Positions 37,050 through 45,998 of a DNA stretch of 64,000 bases are shown in pieces (within the stretch, counting starts at the first letter, position 1; each line of letters opens with the position of its first letter). A program made the translations under genes and the position numbers. Source of the stretch: Chitinophagaceae bacterium (GTDB lineage Bacteria > Bacteroidota > Bacteroidia > Chitinophagales > UBA10324); NCBI GenBank assembly GCA_016717285.1, contig JADKFU010000001.1:248001-312000 (forward strand), read 5' to 3'. The notes beneath the pieces are model-generated. The model ran no database searches, was not told the DNA's origin, and worked only from the letters and a program-made list of their open reading frames with translations.

Positions 37050-37793
37050 CTACTTTCTTTTTACCATATAAACCTTCATTCCATTCGCATCATTGGTAAG
37101 CACTTCAAATTCATTTTCAAGTGAGCGGAATAATTCTGCCAGTGATTTAAAACCGTAAGTTCGATGATCGAAACTTGGATCGAGCTTTCGTAATCCCAAA
37201 CCAATTTCTGAGAGGTAAGCAGTTTCATTATCGCCGACTACCATGTTAAAAGCTCTGTTCAGGATATTGAGATCATGTTTGGAAGCGGATTTATTGAGTA
37301 CCGTATATTTTATTTTTTGTTTGGTATGCGGTGTCTTTTCAGCTTCTTCTTCTGCCAGCAATGTTTCGCAAAAAGTAAAGCTGTCGCAGGAATGCACAAA
37401 AGCCTTTGGTGTTTTTTGTTCGCCAATTCCCAATACAAAAATGCCTTCTTCGCGGATGCGTTTGGCAAGGCCGGTATAATCACTGTCGCTGGAAACAATA
37501 CAGAAACCATCTACCAGTTTACTGTGTAAAATATCCATGGCATCAATAATCAATGCACTGTCGGTAGAATTTTTTCCAGTGGTGTAAGAAAATTTTTGAA
37601 TAGGGCTTATGGCATTTTCATTCAATACATTTTTCCAACCGTTCATGGATTGTTGCGTCCAGTCGCCATACACACGGCGGATGGTCACCTTGCCATACTT
37701 GGAGGCTTCAGTTAGAATTAATGCAATCAGTTTCGGTTGTGCGTTGTCGCCATCAATCAGCATGGCCATTCGCAGGTTGGTTACTTCACTCAT
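37050..37793 (-). CDS. NYN-domain nuclease with LOTUS/OST-HTH domain
   Basis: The 247-residue protein has a PIN-like NYN domain with acidic residues in LIDGDN (Asp14, Asp16), NSTDSALIIDAMD (Asp78, Asp84) and SSDSDYTGLA (Asp103, Asp105). The C-terminal 70 residues (YLSEIGLGLRKLDPSF, YGFKSLAELFRSL) match the OST-HTH/LOTUS fold that binds RNA. Family members are predicted RNases; the target is unknown. No toxin partner gene lies next to it. Confidence 0.86.
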   Translation of the reverse strand: MSEVTNLRMAMLIDGDNAQPKLIALILTEASKYGKVTIRRVYGDWTQQSMNGWKNVLNENAISPIQKFSYTTGKNSTDSALIIDAMDILHSKLVDGFCIVSSDSDYTGLAKRIREEGIFVLGIGEQKTPKAFVHSCDSFTFCETLLAEEEAEKTPHTKQKIKYTVLNKSASKHDLNILNRAFNMVVGDNETAYLSEIGLGLRKLDPSFDHRTYGFKSLAELFRSLENEFEVLTNDANGMKVYMVKRK

Positions 37794-37915
37794 GTTTAAA
37801 GAAAGTTTTAGAAATCATTGGAAGCAATTTATTTCGATATAGTGTAAAACGAAAATCCGTTTTAAAATATAGCTAAAGGTAAGTGAATATTATCGACACA
37901 ATAAACAACTTCACG

Positions 37916-38539
37916 TTACATCACATAAGCCAGCCTGAAGGAAAGCACATTGTTATACATGCCCCTGTTATTGAAATTGCTGGAGTCGCGATGTCCCATA
38001 GGAACTATGGAATAAGCAAAACGCAAATTCAATCGAAAATGATCAGAGATCAGATAATTGCCATTGGCAATAGCGCAAATATCATCGCGATCAAAATCAT
38101 CTGAAGTTGGTTGCGCAAGTTGATCAACATATTCTTTATTTCTGACCAGTCTTCCGTAAGAAACACCTAACCCAAAATTCACTGCAGACTTTTCCTGGAA
38201 ATTAAAGAGCAGGGGAATTTCAGCATAATCGAGGTTTACTTTATATTCTGTCGGAATACCGGGATAGGTACGGCTTTTAGCTCCTTTTTGACTGTAAAGA
38301 ATTTCCATGCTAAAGAAGAATCTTTTGGAAACAGGAATTTCAGCCAAAAAACCGCCATTAAGTCCGAGCTTATGATAACCTGCAAAATCATCACCATCTA
38401 CCTGGCAGGCATTCAGTCCTAAAACTGCACCGCCGCGAAACCGAAGTTCCGTTTTGTCGGCATCCTGTGACCTTGCCGCTGTATAAAAGCAAGTCATGAA
38501 AACCACGAATAAAAATTTCAGCAGTATGCTTTTATCCAT
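37916..38539 (-). CDS. Outer membrane beta-barrel protein (porin family)
   Basis: ATG at 38539 (MDKSILLKFLFVVFMTCFY) starts a clear signal peptide; an upstream in-frame ATG at 38608 would add 23 charged residues and is unlikely. The 207-residue product shows alternating beta strands, as in FRGGAVLGLNACQ, RFFFSMEILYSQKG and NFGLGVSYG, and ends in an aromatic-rich strand. This matches the PF13568-type barrels of Bacteroidota. Function unknown. Confidence 0.78.
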   Translation of the reverse strand: MDKSILLKFLFVVFMTCFYTAARSQDADKTELRFRGGAVLGLNACQVDGDDFAGYHKLGLNGGFLAEIPVSKRFFFSMEILYSQKGAKSRTYPGIPTEYKVNLDYAEIPLLFNFQEKSAVNFGLGVSYGRLVRNKEYVDQLAQPTSDDFDRDDICAIANGNYLISDHFRLNLRFAYSIVPMGHRDSSNFNNRGMYNNVLSFRLAYVM

Positions 38540-38716
38540 TGTGAATATCGTACCGGAGCAAACTGAATTGTAACGTTTATCTTTGTCCGGATTTTTTCGC
38601 TGAGGCAAACCTAAAGCAATTCAATGCAATTAACAAGGCAATGTTAAAGTGAAAATCTGCAACTGATTGATAAACAGCGGTTGTAATTTTTTTGATTGAT
38701 TTAACCAACCATAGCT

Positions 38717-38989
38717 ATGTTTAGATACACGCCTGCCACGCTTCAAAAACTGGAGCATCTTTACCGGGAAAGTGATTACGTGGTGCGTTATGAGAAAGGT
38801 ACTTTTAAGTCAGGCTATTGTATTCTTGAAGACAAGAAAGTGCTGGTGATCAATAAATATTTTGATACGGAATCCCGGATCAACAGTTTACTGGATATAC
38901 TGTCGCAGATTGAAATGGATTATTCCAAACTATCAGAAAAATCATTGGAATTTTTAGAACATATTAAAGAAGCCAGGATAAAAAATTGA
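38717..38989 (+). CDS. Conserved small protein of unknown function
   Basis: The 90-residue soluble protein (MFRYTPATLQKLEHLYRESD) has a short alpha/beta core with GYCILEDKKVLVINKYF. I know this only as a conserved Bacteroidota hypothetical placed next to an MBL-fold hydrolase. Its TGA stop overlaps the TTG start of that gene, so the two are translationally coupled. Confidence 0.75.
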   Translation: MFRYTPATLQKLEHLYRESDYVVRYEKGTFKSGYCILEDKKVLVINKYFDTESRINSLLDILSQIEMDYSKLSEKSLEFLEHIKEARIKN

Positions 38990-39750
38990 AGGTTACATTT
39001 TTAGGAACGGGTACTTCGCAAGGCATTCCGGTTATCAGTTGTCCATGTGCTATTTGTCATTCACCGGACACCAGGGATCAACGGTTACGGACTTCCATAC
39101 TGATTGATTCCGGTGATACTTGTATTGCCGTTGATGCTGGTCCTGACTTCCGCCAACAAATGCTTCGTGAAAAAGTGAAACGACTGGATGCTGTTTTGTT
39201 TACGCATGCACACAAAGACCACCTTGCCGGATTGGATGATGTGCGTGCCTTTAACTATTTTCAACAGCAACCAATGGATGTTTATGCAACACTACCGGTT
39301 CAACAAGTAATACGCAATGAATTTTCTTATGCATTTGACAGGGAGAATGATTATCCGGGCATTCCAAAAATTAAGCTGCACATGATTGATTTGCGTCCGT
39401 TCAAAATAAGAAACATTGCTTTTGATCCTATAGAAGTTTTCCATTTTAAATTGCCTGTGTTGGGGTTTCGTTTTAATGATTTCACCTACATAACCGAGGC
39501 GAATTTTATTTCGGAAGAAGAAAAAAGGAAAATAAAAGGGTCGCGGTTTCTGGTGTTGAATGCACTTCGTAAAGAGAAGCATATTTCTCATTTTAACCTC
39601 GAAGAAGCTATTGCCCTGGCAAAAGAGATAGGTGCAGAAGCAACCTATTTCACGCACATCAGCCATCAGTTGGGAAAGCATGAAGAAGTAGAAAAACTAC
39701 TGCCGCCGAATATTTATCTGGCGTATGACGGATTAAAAATTGAATGGTAG
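38986..39750 (+). CDS. MBL-fold metallohydrolase (PhnP-like)
   Basis: The start is TTG at 38986, overlapping the upstream stop as TTGA; the first residues KVTFLGTGTSQGIPV match family N-termini exactly, and there is no nearby ATG. The 254-residue protein has the metal-binding THAHKDHLAGLDD motif, DAGPDFRQQ before it and THISHQLGKHEE near the C-terminus. PhnP-like members cleave cyclic phosphodiesters, but the substrate here is not known. Confidence 0.9.
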   Translation: MKVTFLGTGTSQGIPVISCPCAICHSPDTRDQRLRTSILIDSGDTCIAVDAGPDFRQQMLREKVKRLDAVLFTHAHKDHLAGLDDVRAFNYFQQQPMDVYATLPVQQVIRNEFSYAFDRENDYPGIPKIKLHMIDLRPFKIRNIAFDPIEVFHFKLPVLGFRFNDFTYITEANFISEEEKRKIKGSRFLVLNALRKEKHISHFNLEEAIALAKEIGAEATYFTHISHQLGKHEEVEKLLPPNIYLAYDGLKIEW

Positions 39751-39827
39751 TTATTGGTTGATTCACCGGAAGTAAGTATCTTTCCAATGTTATTAATTAT
39801 TTATATGCTGACTATAAAGCAATCTAT

Positions 39828-40777
39828 ATGTGGAAAAAATTCCTGCGTAATTATTTTACGTTTAACAAGAAAGAACGTAACGGATTAATTGTGCTGCTGC
39901 TGATCATGTTACTGATCACTTTTTGGCCCGCTGTATTTAAGCGACTCTACAAAGATCCTCCGGTTGATTTTTCAGCTTTTCAACTGGCCATCGATTCCTT
40001 TCGTGCAAACAGTATAGATAAAGCTGATCAATTTTCAAATGGTGATTCATCCATGAACTCGCTCGCAATGGGCGATTACGCAGTAAAACATCGGCAACCA
40101 ACATTATTGAATCTGAATTGCAACTCTTTCCCTTTGATCCAAATTCACTTGCTGAAAACGGTTGGAAAAGTTTGGGTGTGCCGGAAAAAAATATCCGGAC
40201 GATTTTGAAATACCGTTCAAAGGGCGGAAAATTTTTCAAAAAGGAAGACCTCAAAATGATATATGGTTTCAGGGAATCGGATTTCAACCGGCTCGAGCCA
40301 TACATTCAATTTGCAGGGCAATCGCAGGTTATTAAACCGGCAAGCGAATCAATGGAGAAAGAGGTAGTTGTTATGAAAAGGGCTTTGCTCGAAGTGAATG
40401 CGGCGGATTCTGCGCAATTGGATTTGCTCCGGGGAGTAGGTCCGGTATTATCTTCGAGGATAATTAAATACAGAAATAAATTGGGAGGTTTTGTATCGTT
40501 GGAACAATTGCAGGAGATATATGGATTGTCACCTGAATCATTTGATATAATTAAGGATCAGTTGACAATTGATGAATCGGCCGTGCATAAATTAAGTATT
40601 AATTTTATTTCTATAAATGATCTGAAAATGCATCCGTATTTCAGGTATCCGATAGCAACGATGATCATCAACTATCGTGATCAGCACGGACACTTTCAGC
40701 AGCCGGAGGATTTAAAAAATGTGGAAGTGATAACTGATTCGATCTACAAAAAGATCATTCCTTATTTACTTTTTTGA
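39828..40777 (+). CDS. Helix-hairpin-helix membrane protein, frameshifted as given
   Basis: The first frame (from 39828) gives a membrane anchor (GLIVLLLIMLLITFWPAVF) and then drifts into nonsense. The second, from about 40083, reads SATNIIESELQLFPFDPN and continues to 40777. Adding one A to the AAAA run near 40084-40087 joins them into 316 residues. Three HhH units follow (MIYGFRESDFNRLEPYI, LRGVGPVLSSRIIKYR, ATMIINYRDQHGHFQQPEDL), as in ComEA-like DNA-binding proteins. A role in DNA uptake is only a guess. Confidence 0.85.
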
Positions 40778-40788
40778 GAAATGATATG

Positions 40789-41669
40789 CCACGGAGGCAC
40801 GGAAGAGTGTGCACACTATTTCATTTAGGTTTTGTGACTTCCGTGCTTTTTCATGCTTCGGTGCCAATAATCTCAGAAATATTTTGCCACGGACACACGG
40901 AAGACACGGAAAATAGTGGGCTCCTTAAAACTTGTGTGCACTCAATTTCATTTAAGTTTTGTGACTTCCGTGCTTTTTCGGGCTTCGTTGCCAATAACCT
41001 CAGAAATATTTTGCCACGGACGCACGAAGACATGGAAAATAGTGGGCTCCTTAAAATTTGTGTGCACACTATTTCATTTAAGTTTTGTGACTTCCGTGCT
41101 TTTTCGTGCTTGCTTAACCTCAGTGCGGAGTTTCGCTTTCCCGAATTCCACGGAAACACGGAAAGGGGCCCTAAATTTGTGTGCACACTATTTCATTTAA
41201 GTTTTGTGACTTCCGTGCTTTTATATGCTTCGTTGCCAATAACCTCAGAAATATTTTGCCACGGACGCACGGAAGACACGGAAAATAGTGGGCTCCTTAA
41301 AATTTGTGTGCATCCTATTTCATTTAAGTTTTGTGACTTCCGTGCTTTTTCGGGCTTCGTTGCCAATAACCTCAGAAATATTTTGCCACGGACGCACGGA
41401 AGACACGGAAAATAGTGGGCTCCTTAAAATTTGTGTGCACCATTTCATTAGTTTTGGCCGCATTTCATTGGTTTTGGACCCGGCTTTGCGGGCCAATAAC
41501 CTCATAAGTATTTTGCCACGGACGCACGGAAGACACGGAAAATAGTGGCTACTTAAAATTTGTGTGCATCCTATTTCATCTAAGTTTTGTGACTTCTGTT
41601 TTTTTTTGGTACTACCTGTGACCGCAAACTCAGAAATGTTTTGCCACGGAGGCGCGGATTGCACGGATG
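40789..41669. repeat. Eight-unit intergenic tandem array, about 127 bp per unit
   Basis: CCACGG-starting units begin at 40789, 40887, 41014, 41148, 41259, 41386, 41516 and 41644 (spacing 98-134, mostly 127-130). Each full unit runs ccacggacgcacggaagacacgg, then aaaatagtgggctccttaaa, tttgtgtgcac, atttcatttaagttttgtga, cttccgtgctttttc and ccaataacctcagaaatatt. CACGGAAG and CTTCCGTG inside each unit form an 8-bp inverted repeat about 70 bases apart. The last unit is degenerate. ORFs through it are by-products of the period, not genes. Confidence 0.93.
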
Positions 41670-41863
41670 ATTGGTCTGCCCGCATCATTCAATTTCTTTC
41701 AATTTCAGGTTTTATCAGGTTTCAGGCTATAAATCCCGTGACACTAAAGGAAGCTGCTGCGCCAGCTGAATGTAATTTGTAATCTCTTGGGCTGTAAATA
41801 GGTTGTTTAAATTTTGTTATGCAACCATTATAAAAATCCAATCCGGCGCTAAAGGAATCTGAT
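41670..41863. other. Intergenic tail after the repeat array
   Basis: The 194 bases between the degenerate last repeat unit and the acyl-CoA dehydrogenase promoter show no gene. A poly-pyrimidine stretch (tttctttcaatttc) and AT-rich sequence are all that I see. Confidence 0.4.
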
Positions 41864-41871
41864 TATTTTTG
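41864..41871 (+). promoter_or_regulatory. Candidate -7 box for the acyl-CoA dehydrogenase
   Basis: TATTTTTG is an exact TAnnTTTG match, 14 bases before the ATG at 41886, so transcription would start almost at the start codon. No -33 TTG was seen. Confidence 0.42.
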
Positions 41872-41885
41872 CAAAAAAATCATCC

Positions 41886-43051
41886 ATGAGTTCTGTAGCC
41901 GCCGAAACCAATCTTAATTTTGAAGTGTCAGAGAGCCAGCAGTTAATAGCTCAAACAGTACGTGACTTCTGCGAGAAAATATCCGTCCGAAACTGATGGA
42001 ATGGGATGAAGCACAAATATTTCCTCGAGAGATTTTTACAGCCCTGGGAGAGTTGGGACTAATGGGTGTTTTAGTGCCAGAAGAATTTGGCGGAGCCGGA
42101 TTGGGTTATCACGAATACATCACGGTCATTTCAGAAGTTGCACGTGTCTGTGGATCAATTGGTTTATCATTAGCCGCTCACAACTCGCTTTGCACCGGTC
42201 ATATTTTAACGTTTGGCAATGTTGAGCAAAAAGCGAAATATCTTCCGAAACTGGCAAGTGGAGACTGGTTAGGTGCATGGGCATTGACAGAACCTAACAC
42301 CGGCAGCGATTCAGGCAATATGAAATGTACGGCTGTTCAGGTTGGTGATAATTGGATTATTAATGGAACAAAGTGCTGGATCACTCATGGTAAGTCAGGC
42401 GACGTATTAGTCGTGATTGCACGAACAGGTGCTCCGCGGACAAAAAATAATTGCTCCGCCTTTATAGTGGAGAGAAATACACCCGGACTTTCTGCAGGTA
42501 AGAAAGAAAACAAGTTGGGTATGCGTGCTTCTGAAACTACAGAGGTGATTTTTGATAATGTGAGGGTTTCTAAAGAAGCCATGATGGGAAATGTTGGAGA
42601 CGGATTTCAGCAGGCTATGAAGGTGTTGGACGGTGGAAGAATCTCCATTGCTGCATTGAGCATTGGTATTGCAAAAGGTGCTTATGATGCTTCCGTGAAA
42701 TATTCAAAAGAACGTCAGCAATTTGATCAACCTATTTCGAATTTCCAGGGCATCAGTTTTAAGCTGGCGGACATGATTACACAAATCAATGCGGCCGAAT
42801 TACTATCACATCATGCTGCAGATTTAAAAAACCGGCATCAAAAAATGACGAAGGAAGCCGCCATGGCAAAATATTATGCTTCTGAAATCGCGGTGAAAAT
42901 TGCAAATGATGCAGTACAGATATTTGGCGGCTATGGCTATACGAAGGATTTCCCGGTAGAGAAATTTTATCGCGATGCAAAATTGTGTACGATCGGTGAA
43001 GGCACTTCAGAGATACAAAAACTGGTAATTGCCCGGGAGATTTTGAAGTGA
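41886..43051 (+). CDS. Acyl-CoA dehydrogenase, frameshifted as given
   Basis: The true start, ATG at 41886 (MSSVAAETNLNFEVSESQQL), reads to VRDFCEK and then stops early. Adding one A to the AAAA run near 41975 restores EKNIRPKLMEWDEAQIFPRE and joins the frame to 43051, for 388 residues. FAD- and substrate-binding motifs ALTEPNTGSDSGNMK and GTKCWITHG, the RxSETTEV segment, and the catalytic Glu in TIGEGTSEIQ are all present. It carries out the first oxidation of fatty or branched acyl-CoA; chain preference is unknown. Confidence 0.93.
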
Positions 43052-43109
43052 TCAGCAGTCCTTCTTGGTCAATCTTTAATTAGATAGCGATAATCTCATA
43101 GTTAAGGGT

Positions 43110-43117
43110 TACTTTTG
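43110..43117 (+). promoter_or_regulatory. Candidate -7 box for tRNA-fMet
   Basis: TACTTTTG matches TAnnTTTG, about 97 bases before the tRNA. The -33 TTG is not evident. Confidence 0.4.
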
Positions 43118-43213
43118 CACCCGCGCCGGTAAGACCTGGAATAAAGGAAGCGGGTTTGGGGTTATGATCTAAATCTGAGACCGGCGGGTTCAAAATAGGA
43201 GATTAATTTACAT

Positions 43214-43285
<72 letters not shown>

Positions 43286-43292
43286 CAAAAAG

Positions 43293-43323
43293 AAATCCTT
43301 CAGTTATTGCTGGAGGATTTTTT
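43293..43323 (+). terminator. Terminator after tRNA-fMet
   Basis: AAATCCTTCAG pairs with CTGGAGGATTT (one G-T) around a short loop, followed by T's. Confidence 0.8.
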
Positions 43324-43397
43324 ATTTCAGCGAATCTGACATTCATTTTAACTTTCCACTTTCCAAATTTCGCTTTCGAAATTCCCGTAAAAATACA

Positions 43398-44281
43398 ATG
43401 ACTTTTCGCTCCGGCTTCGTAACCATTATCGGCAAACCCAATGCAGGCAAATCGACTTTGCTGAATGCATTGTTGGGTGAAAAAATTTCTATCATTACCC
43501 GCAAAGCGCAAACAACACGGCACAGGATAAAAGGCATACTCACAACTAAGAATTACCAGATTGTATTCTCCGATACGCCCGGCCTCATCGAATCGAAATA
43601 CGGTTTGCACCACAGCATGATGCGGATGGTGGATGAATCACTGGAAGATGCCGATGTGTTGGTTGTTCTTGTTGATCCAACTGCACCGGAAACAGAATTA
43701 CAGGAAGTTGCGGCGAGAATTCAGGGCATTAAAATGCCGGTGATTTTAGCGATCAATAAATCTGATGCAGTTACACCAGAAAAGCTGAAAGACTTTGAAA
43801 CGATTTGTGCAGTTAGTTTTCCGTCAGCAACAATATTGAATATTTCTGCATTGCAAAATCTGCAGCTTGAAATATTACTTGCTGAAATTCTGATGCATCT
43901 GAAAGAGCAACCTGCTTTTTACCAGGAAGAAGAACTGACAGATCGATCTGAAAGATTTATTGTTTCTGAACTGATCAGGGAAAAAATATTCGAACAATTC
44001 AACAAGGAAGTTCCTTATTCATGCCAGGTAATTGTAGTTGATTGGAAAGATCAACCTGATATTATTCACATCCGGGCTGAAGTAATTGTGGAGCGTGAAT
44101 CTCAAAAAGCAATTCTGCTTGGAAAAGGCGGAAGCGCGATTAAAAACTTAGGAATGGCTGCGCGAAAGGATATTGAAGCATTTCTTCAGAAAAAATATTC
44201 CTGGGACTCACTATAAAGGTGAATGCCAACTGGAGGAATAATCCTCTGCAATTAAAATATTACGGGTACGAAAAGTCATGA
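43398..44281 (+). CDS. era: GTPase Era, frameshifted near its 3' end as given
   Basis: The GTPase domain has GKPNAGKSTLLNALLGEKIS (P-loop), SDTPGL (G3) and NKSD (G4). The KH domain is present (VIVERESQKAILLGKGGSAI). As given, the frame ends FLQKKYSWDSL at 44216. Adding one A to the AAAAAA run near 44190-44195 gives FLQKKIFLGLTIKVNANWRN and a stop at 44279-44281, for 294 residues, the normal Era end. The stop then overlaps the der ATG as ATGA. Era is an essential 16S rRNA maturation factor. Confidence 0.94.
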
Positions 44282-45648
44282 ATAATACTGTCGCCATCAT
44301 CGGACGCCCGAATGTGGGAAAATCTACACTGTTCAACCGTTTGGTGGGAGAGCGCAAAGCTATTGTAGATGATGTCAGCGGCGTTACACGCGACCGCATC
44401 TATGGTATTTCTGAATGGAATGGAAAAACATTTAATGTAATCGACACCGGTGGTTTTGTAACCAACTCAGATGAAACATTCGAAAAAGAAATCCGCAAGC
44501 AGGTGAATCTTGCAATAGAAGAATCGAATGTGATTTTATTTGTGGTGGATGCAGTTGTCGGCATAACAGATCTTGAACAGGACATCACGGAAAAGCTCCG
44601 TAAGAGCAACAAAATTGTTCTTCTCGTGGTTAACAAAGTGGATAATCCCTCACGCATGTACCAGGCGAGTGAATTTTATGGGCTTGGCTTTGATAAAGTT
44701 TTTTTTCTCGCTGCTATCAGTGGAAGTGGCACCGGTGAATTGCTCGATGAAATTGTGCCTTACATAGAAGTTCCGGCGGAAAGTCTCGATGAAAATCTTG
44801 CGAGGATTGCCATCCTCGGTCAGCCTAATGTTGGCAAATCGTCGATGGTGAACATGCTGATGGGAGTGGAGCGAAACATCGTAACAGATATTGCCGGCAC
44901 CACCCGTGATTCTATTCATTCTCATTACAAGTTGTTTCAGAAAGAATTCATATTGATTGATACAGCCGGCATAAGAAAGAAAGCTAAGGTAAATGAGGAC
45001 CTGGAATTCTATTCTGTGATCAGGGCAGTCAAAGCGCTGGATGAAGCAGATATCTGCGTGTTGATGCTTGACGCGCAAATGGGCATAGAAAAGCAAGACC
45101 TGAGCATTCTTTCAATGGCAGAAAAGAAAAGAAAAGGGGTGGTTGTAGTGGTGAACAAATGGGATTTGATTGACAAAGGAACCAATACCATGAAAATGAT
45201 GGAAGATGATATCCGTAAAAAAGTTGCACCCTTCAAAGATATTCCGATCATTTTCACCAGCGTAATAGAAAAACAGCGGGTATTCAAAGTAATTGAAACG
45301 GCGTTGGAAGTGCAGGATAACCGGAAGCGGGTGATCAATGAAAAGGAATTGAATGATAAGATGCAAAAGGTTATTGAACAGTTTCCGCATCCTTCTATTC
45401 GTGGGGCATTTCTGGATGTAAAGAGTGTGGTTCAGGTACCGGCAACCACTCCAACGTTCATATTCTGGGTCAACTTTCCCAATGATGTGAAGGCCAGCTA
45501 CCGTCAGTTTCTCGATAACCAGCTTAGGGCACATTTTAAATTCACCGGTGTACCCTTAAACCTGTTTTTCAGAAAAAATAGGCAGTTTAACGAAATGTTA
45601 AATATTTTGTTACCTTTGCCCCCGCAATTTCTAACCTTAAATTTTTAA
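44278..45648 (+). CDS. der: GTPase Der (EngA)
   Basis: It has two tandem GTPase domains with P-loops GRPNVGKSTLFNRLVGE and GQPNVGKSSMVNMLMG, DTGG and DTAG (G3), NKVD and NKWD (G4), and a C-terminal KH-like domain. The end of the frame (RKNRQFNEMLNILLPL) is unlike other Der proteins. Adding one A to the AAAAAA run at 45573-45578 gives FFRKK and a TAG stop at 45579-45581 (434 residues), the usual Der end, and leaves the next gene its promoter. Der is an essential 50S assembly factor. Confidence 0.95.
   Translation: MNNTVAIIGRPNVGKSTLFNRLVGERKAIVDDVSGVTRDRIYGISEWNGKTFNVIDTGGFVTNSDETFEKEIRKQVNLAIEESNVILFVVDAVVGITDLEQDITEKLRKSNKIVLLVVNKVDNPSRMYQASEFYGLGFDKVFFLAAISGSGTGELLDEIVPYIEVPAESLDENLARIAILGQPNVGKSSMVNMLMGVERNIVTDIAGTTRDSIHSHYKLFQKEFILIDTAGIRKKAKVNEDLEFYSVIRAVKALDEADICVLMLDAQMGIEKQDLSILSMAEKKRKGVVVVVNKWDLIDKGTNTMKMMEDDIRKKVAPFKDIPIIFTSVIEKQRVFKVIETALEVQDNRKRVINEKELNDKMQKVIEQFPHPSIRGAFLDVKSVVQVPATTPTFIFWVNFPNDVKASYRQFLDNQLRAHFKFTGVPLNLFFRKNRQFNEMLNILLPLPPQFLTLNF
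45611..45618 (+). promoter_or_regulatory. Candidate -7 box for the small lipoprotein gene
   Basis: TACCTTTG matches TAnnTTTG, 36 bases before the ATG. It lies inside the der frame as given but just behind the corrected der stop, which supports that correction. Confidence 0.5.
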
Positions 45649-45653
45649 ATCAA

Positions 45654-45863
45654 ATGAAAAATGTTTTTTTTGTTCTTCTTGCGTCAGTAGCCCTGTCATT
45701 CACCGCTTGCACATCCGGCGAAAACAAAACTGAAACGATGGATTCTACACAAGTTAAGGAGGCTGTCAATGAAGTATTGGATTCAGTGAAATCTGATATG
45801 GGACAGATTGCTGATTCGGCTAACAAAGCGATGGAAGCTGTTGTTGATTCTGCTAAGAAGTAA
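45654..45863 (+). CDS. Small lipoprotein
   Basis: The 69-residue protein has a lipoprotein signal (MKNVFFVLLASVALSFTAC) with lipobox SFTAC, Cys19. The acidic, helical mature part is rich in Val, Asp and Ser (DSTQVKEAVNEVLDSVKSDM). No domain is recognised. Two terminator hairpins follow it. Confidence 0.82.
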   Translation: MKNVFFVLLASVALSFTACTSGENKTETMDSTQVKEAVNEVLDSVKSDMGQIADSANKAMEAVVDSAKK

Positions 45864-45872
45864 TGCATACCG

Positions 45873-45896
45873 GCCGCGTTTGACCGCGGTTTTTTT
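45873..45896 (+). terminator. Terminator after the small lipoprotein
   Basis: GCCGCG pairs with CGCGGT around a short loop, followed by a run of seven T's. Confidence 0.75.
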
Positions 45897-45928
45897 CCTT
45901 AATTGGAAATGTGCTACTTAAAAAAATT

Positions 45929-45960
45929 AAGCCTCCTGATTCAGGAGGCTTTTCTTTTTT
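45929..45960. terminator. Second, bidirectional terminator between lipoprotein and GNAT genes
   Basis: AAGCCTCCTGA and TCAGGAGGCTT form a perfect 11-bp stem with T-rich 3' flank and A-rich 5' flank, between two convergent genes. Confidence 0.8.
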
Positions 45961-45998
45961 AGTGGAGCTGAGAAAGGCGTATTCGAAAATTACATACG

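Noticed and set aside
40774..41545. ORFs of 85-213 residues inside the repeat array, on both strands
   Set aside because: They repeat the same peptide with the 127-bp period, appear in several frames and have no signal or domain. They follow from the repeat, not from coding.
40789..41669. CRISPR array
   Set aside because: The units are about 127 bp with no alternation of conserved repeats and unique spacers, and no cas gene is near.
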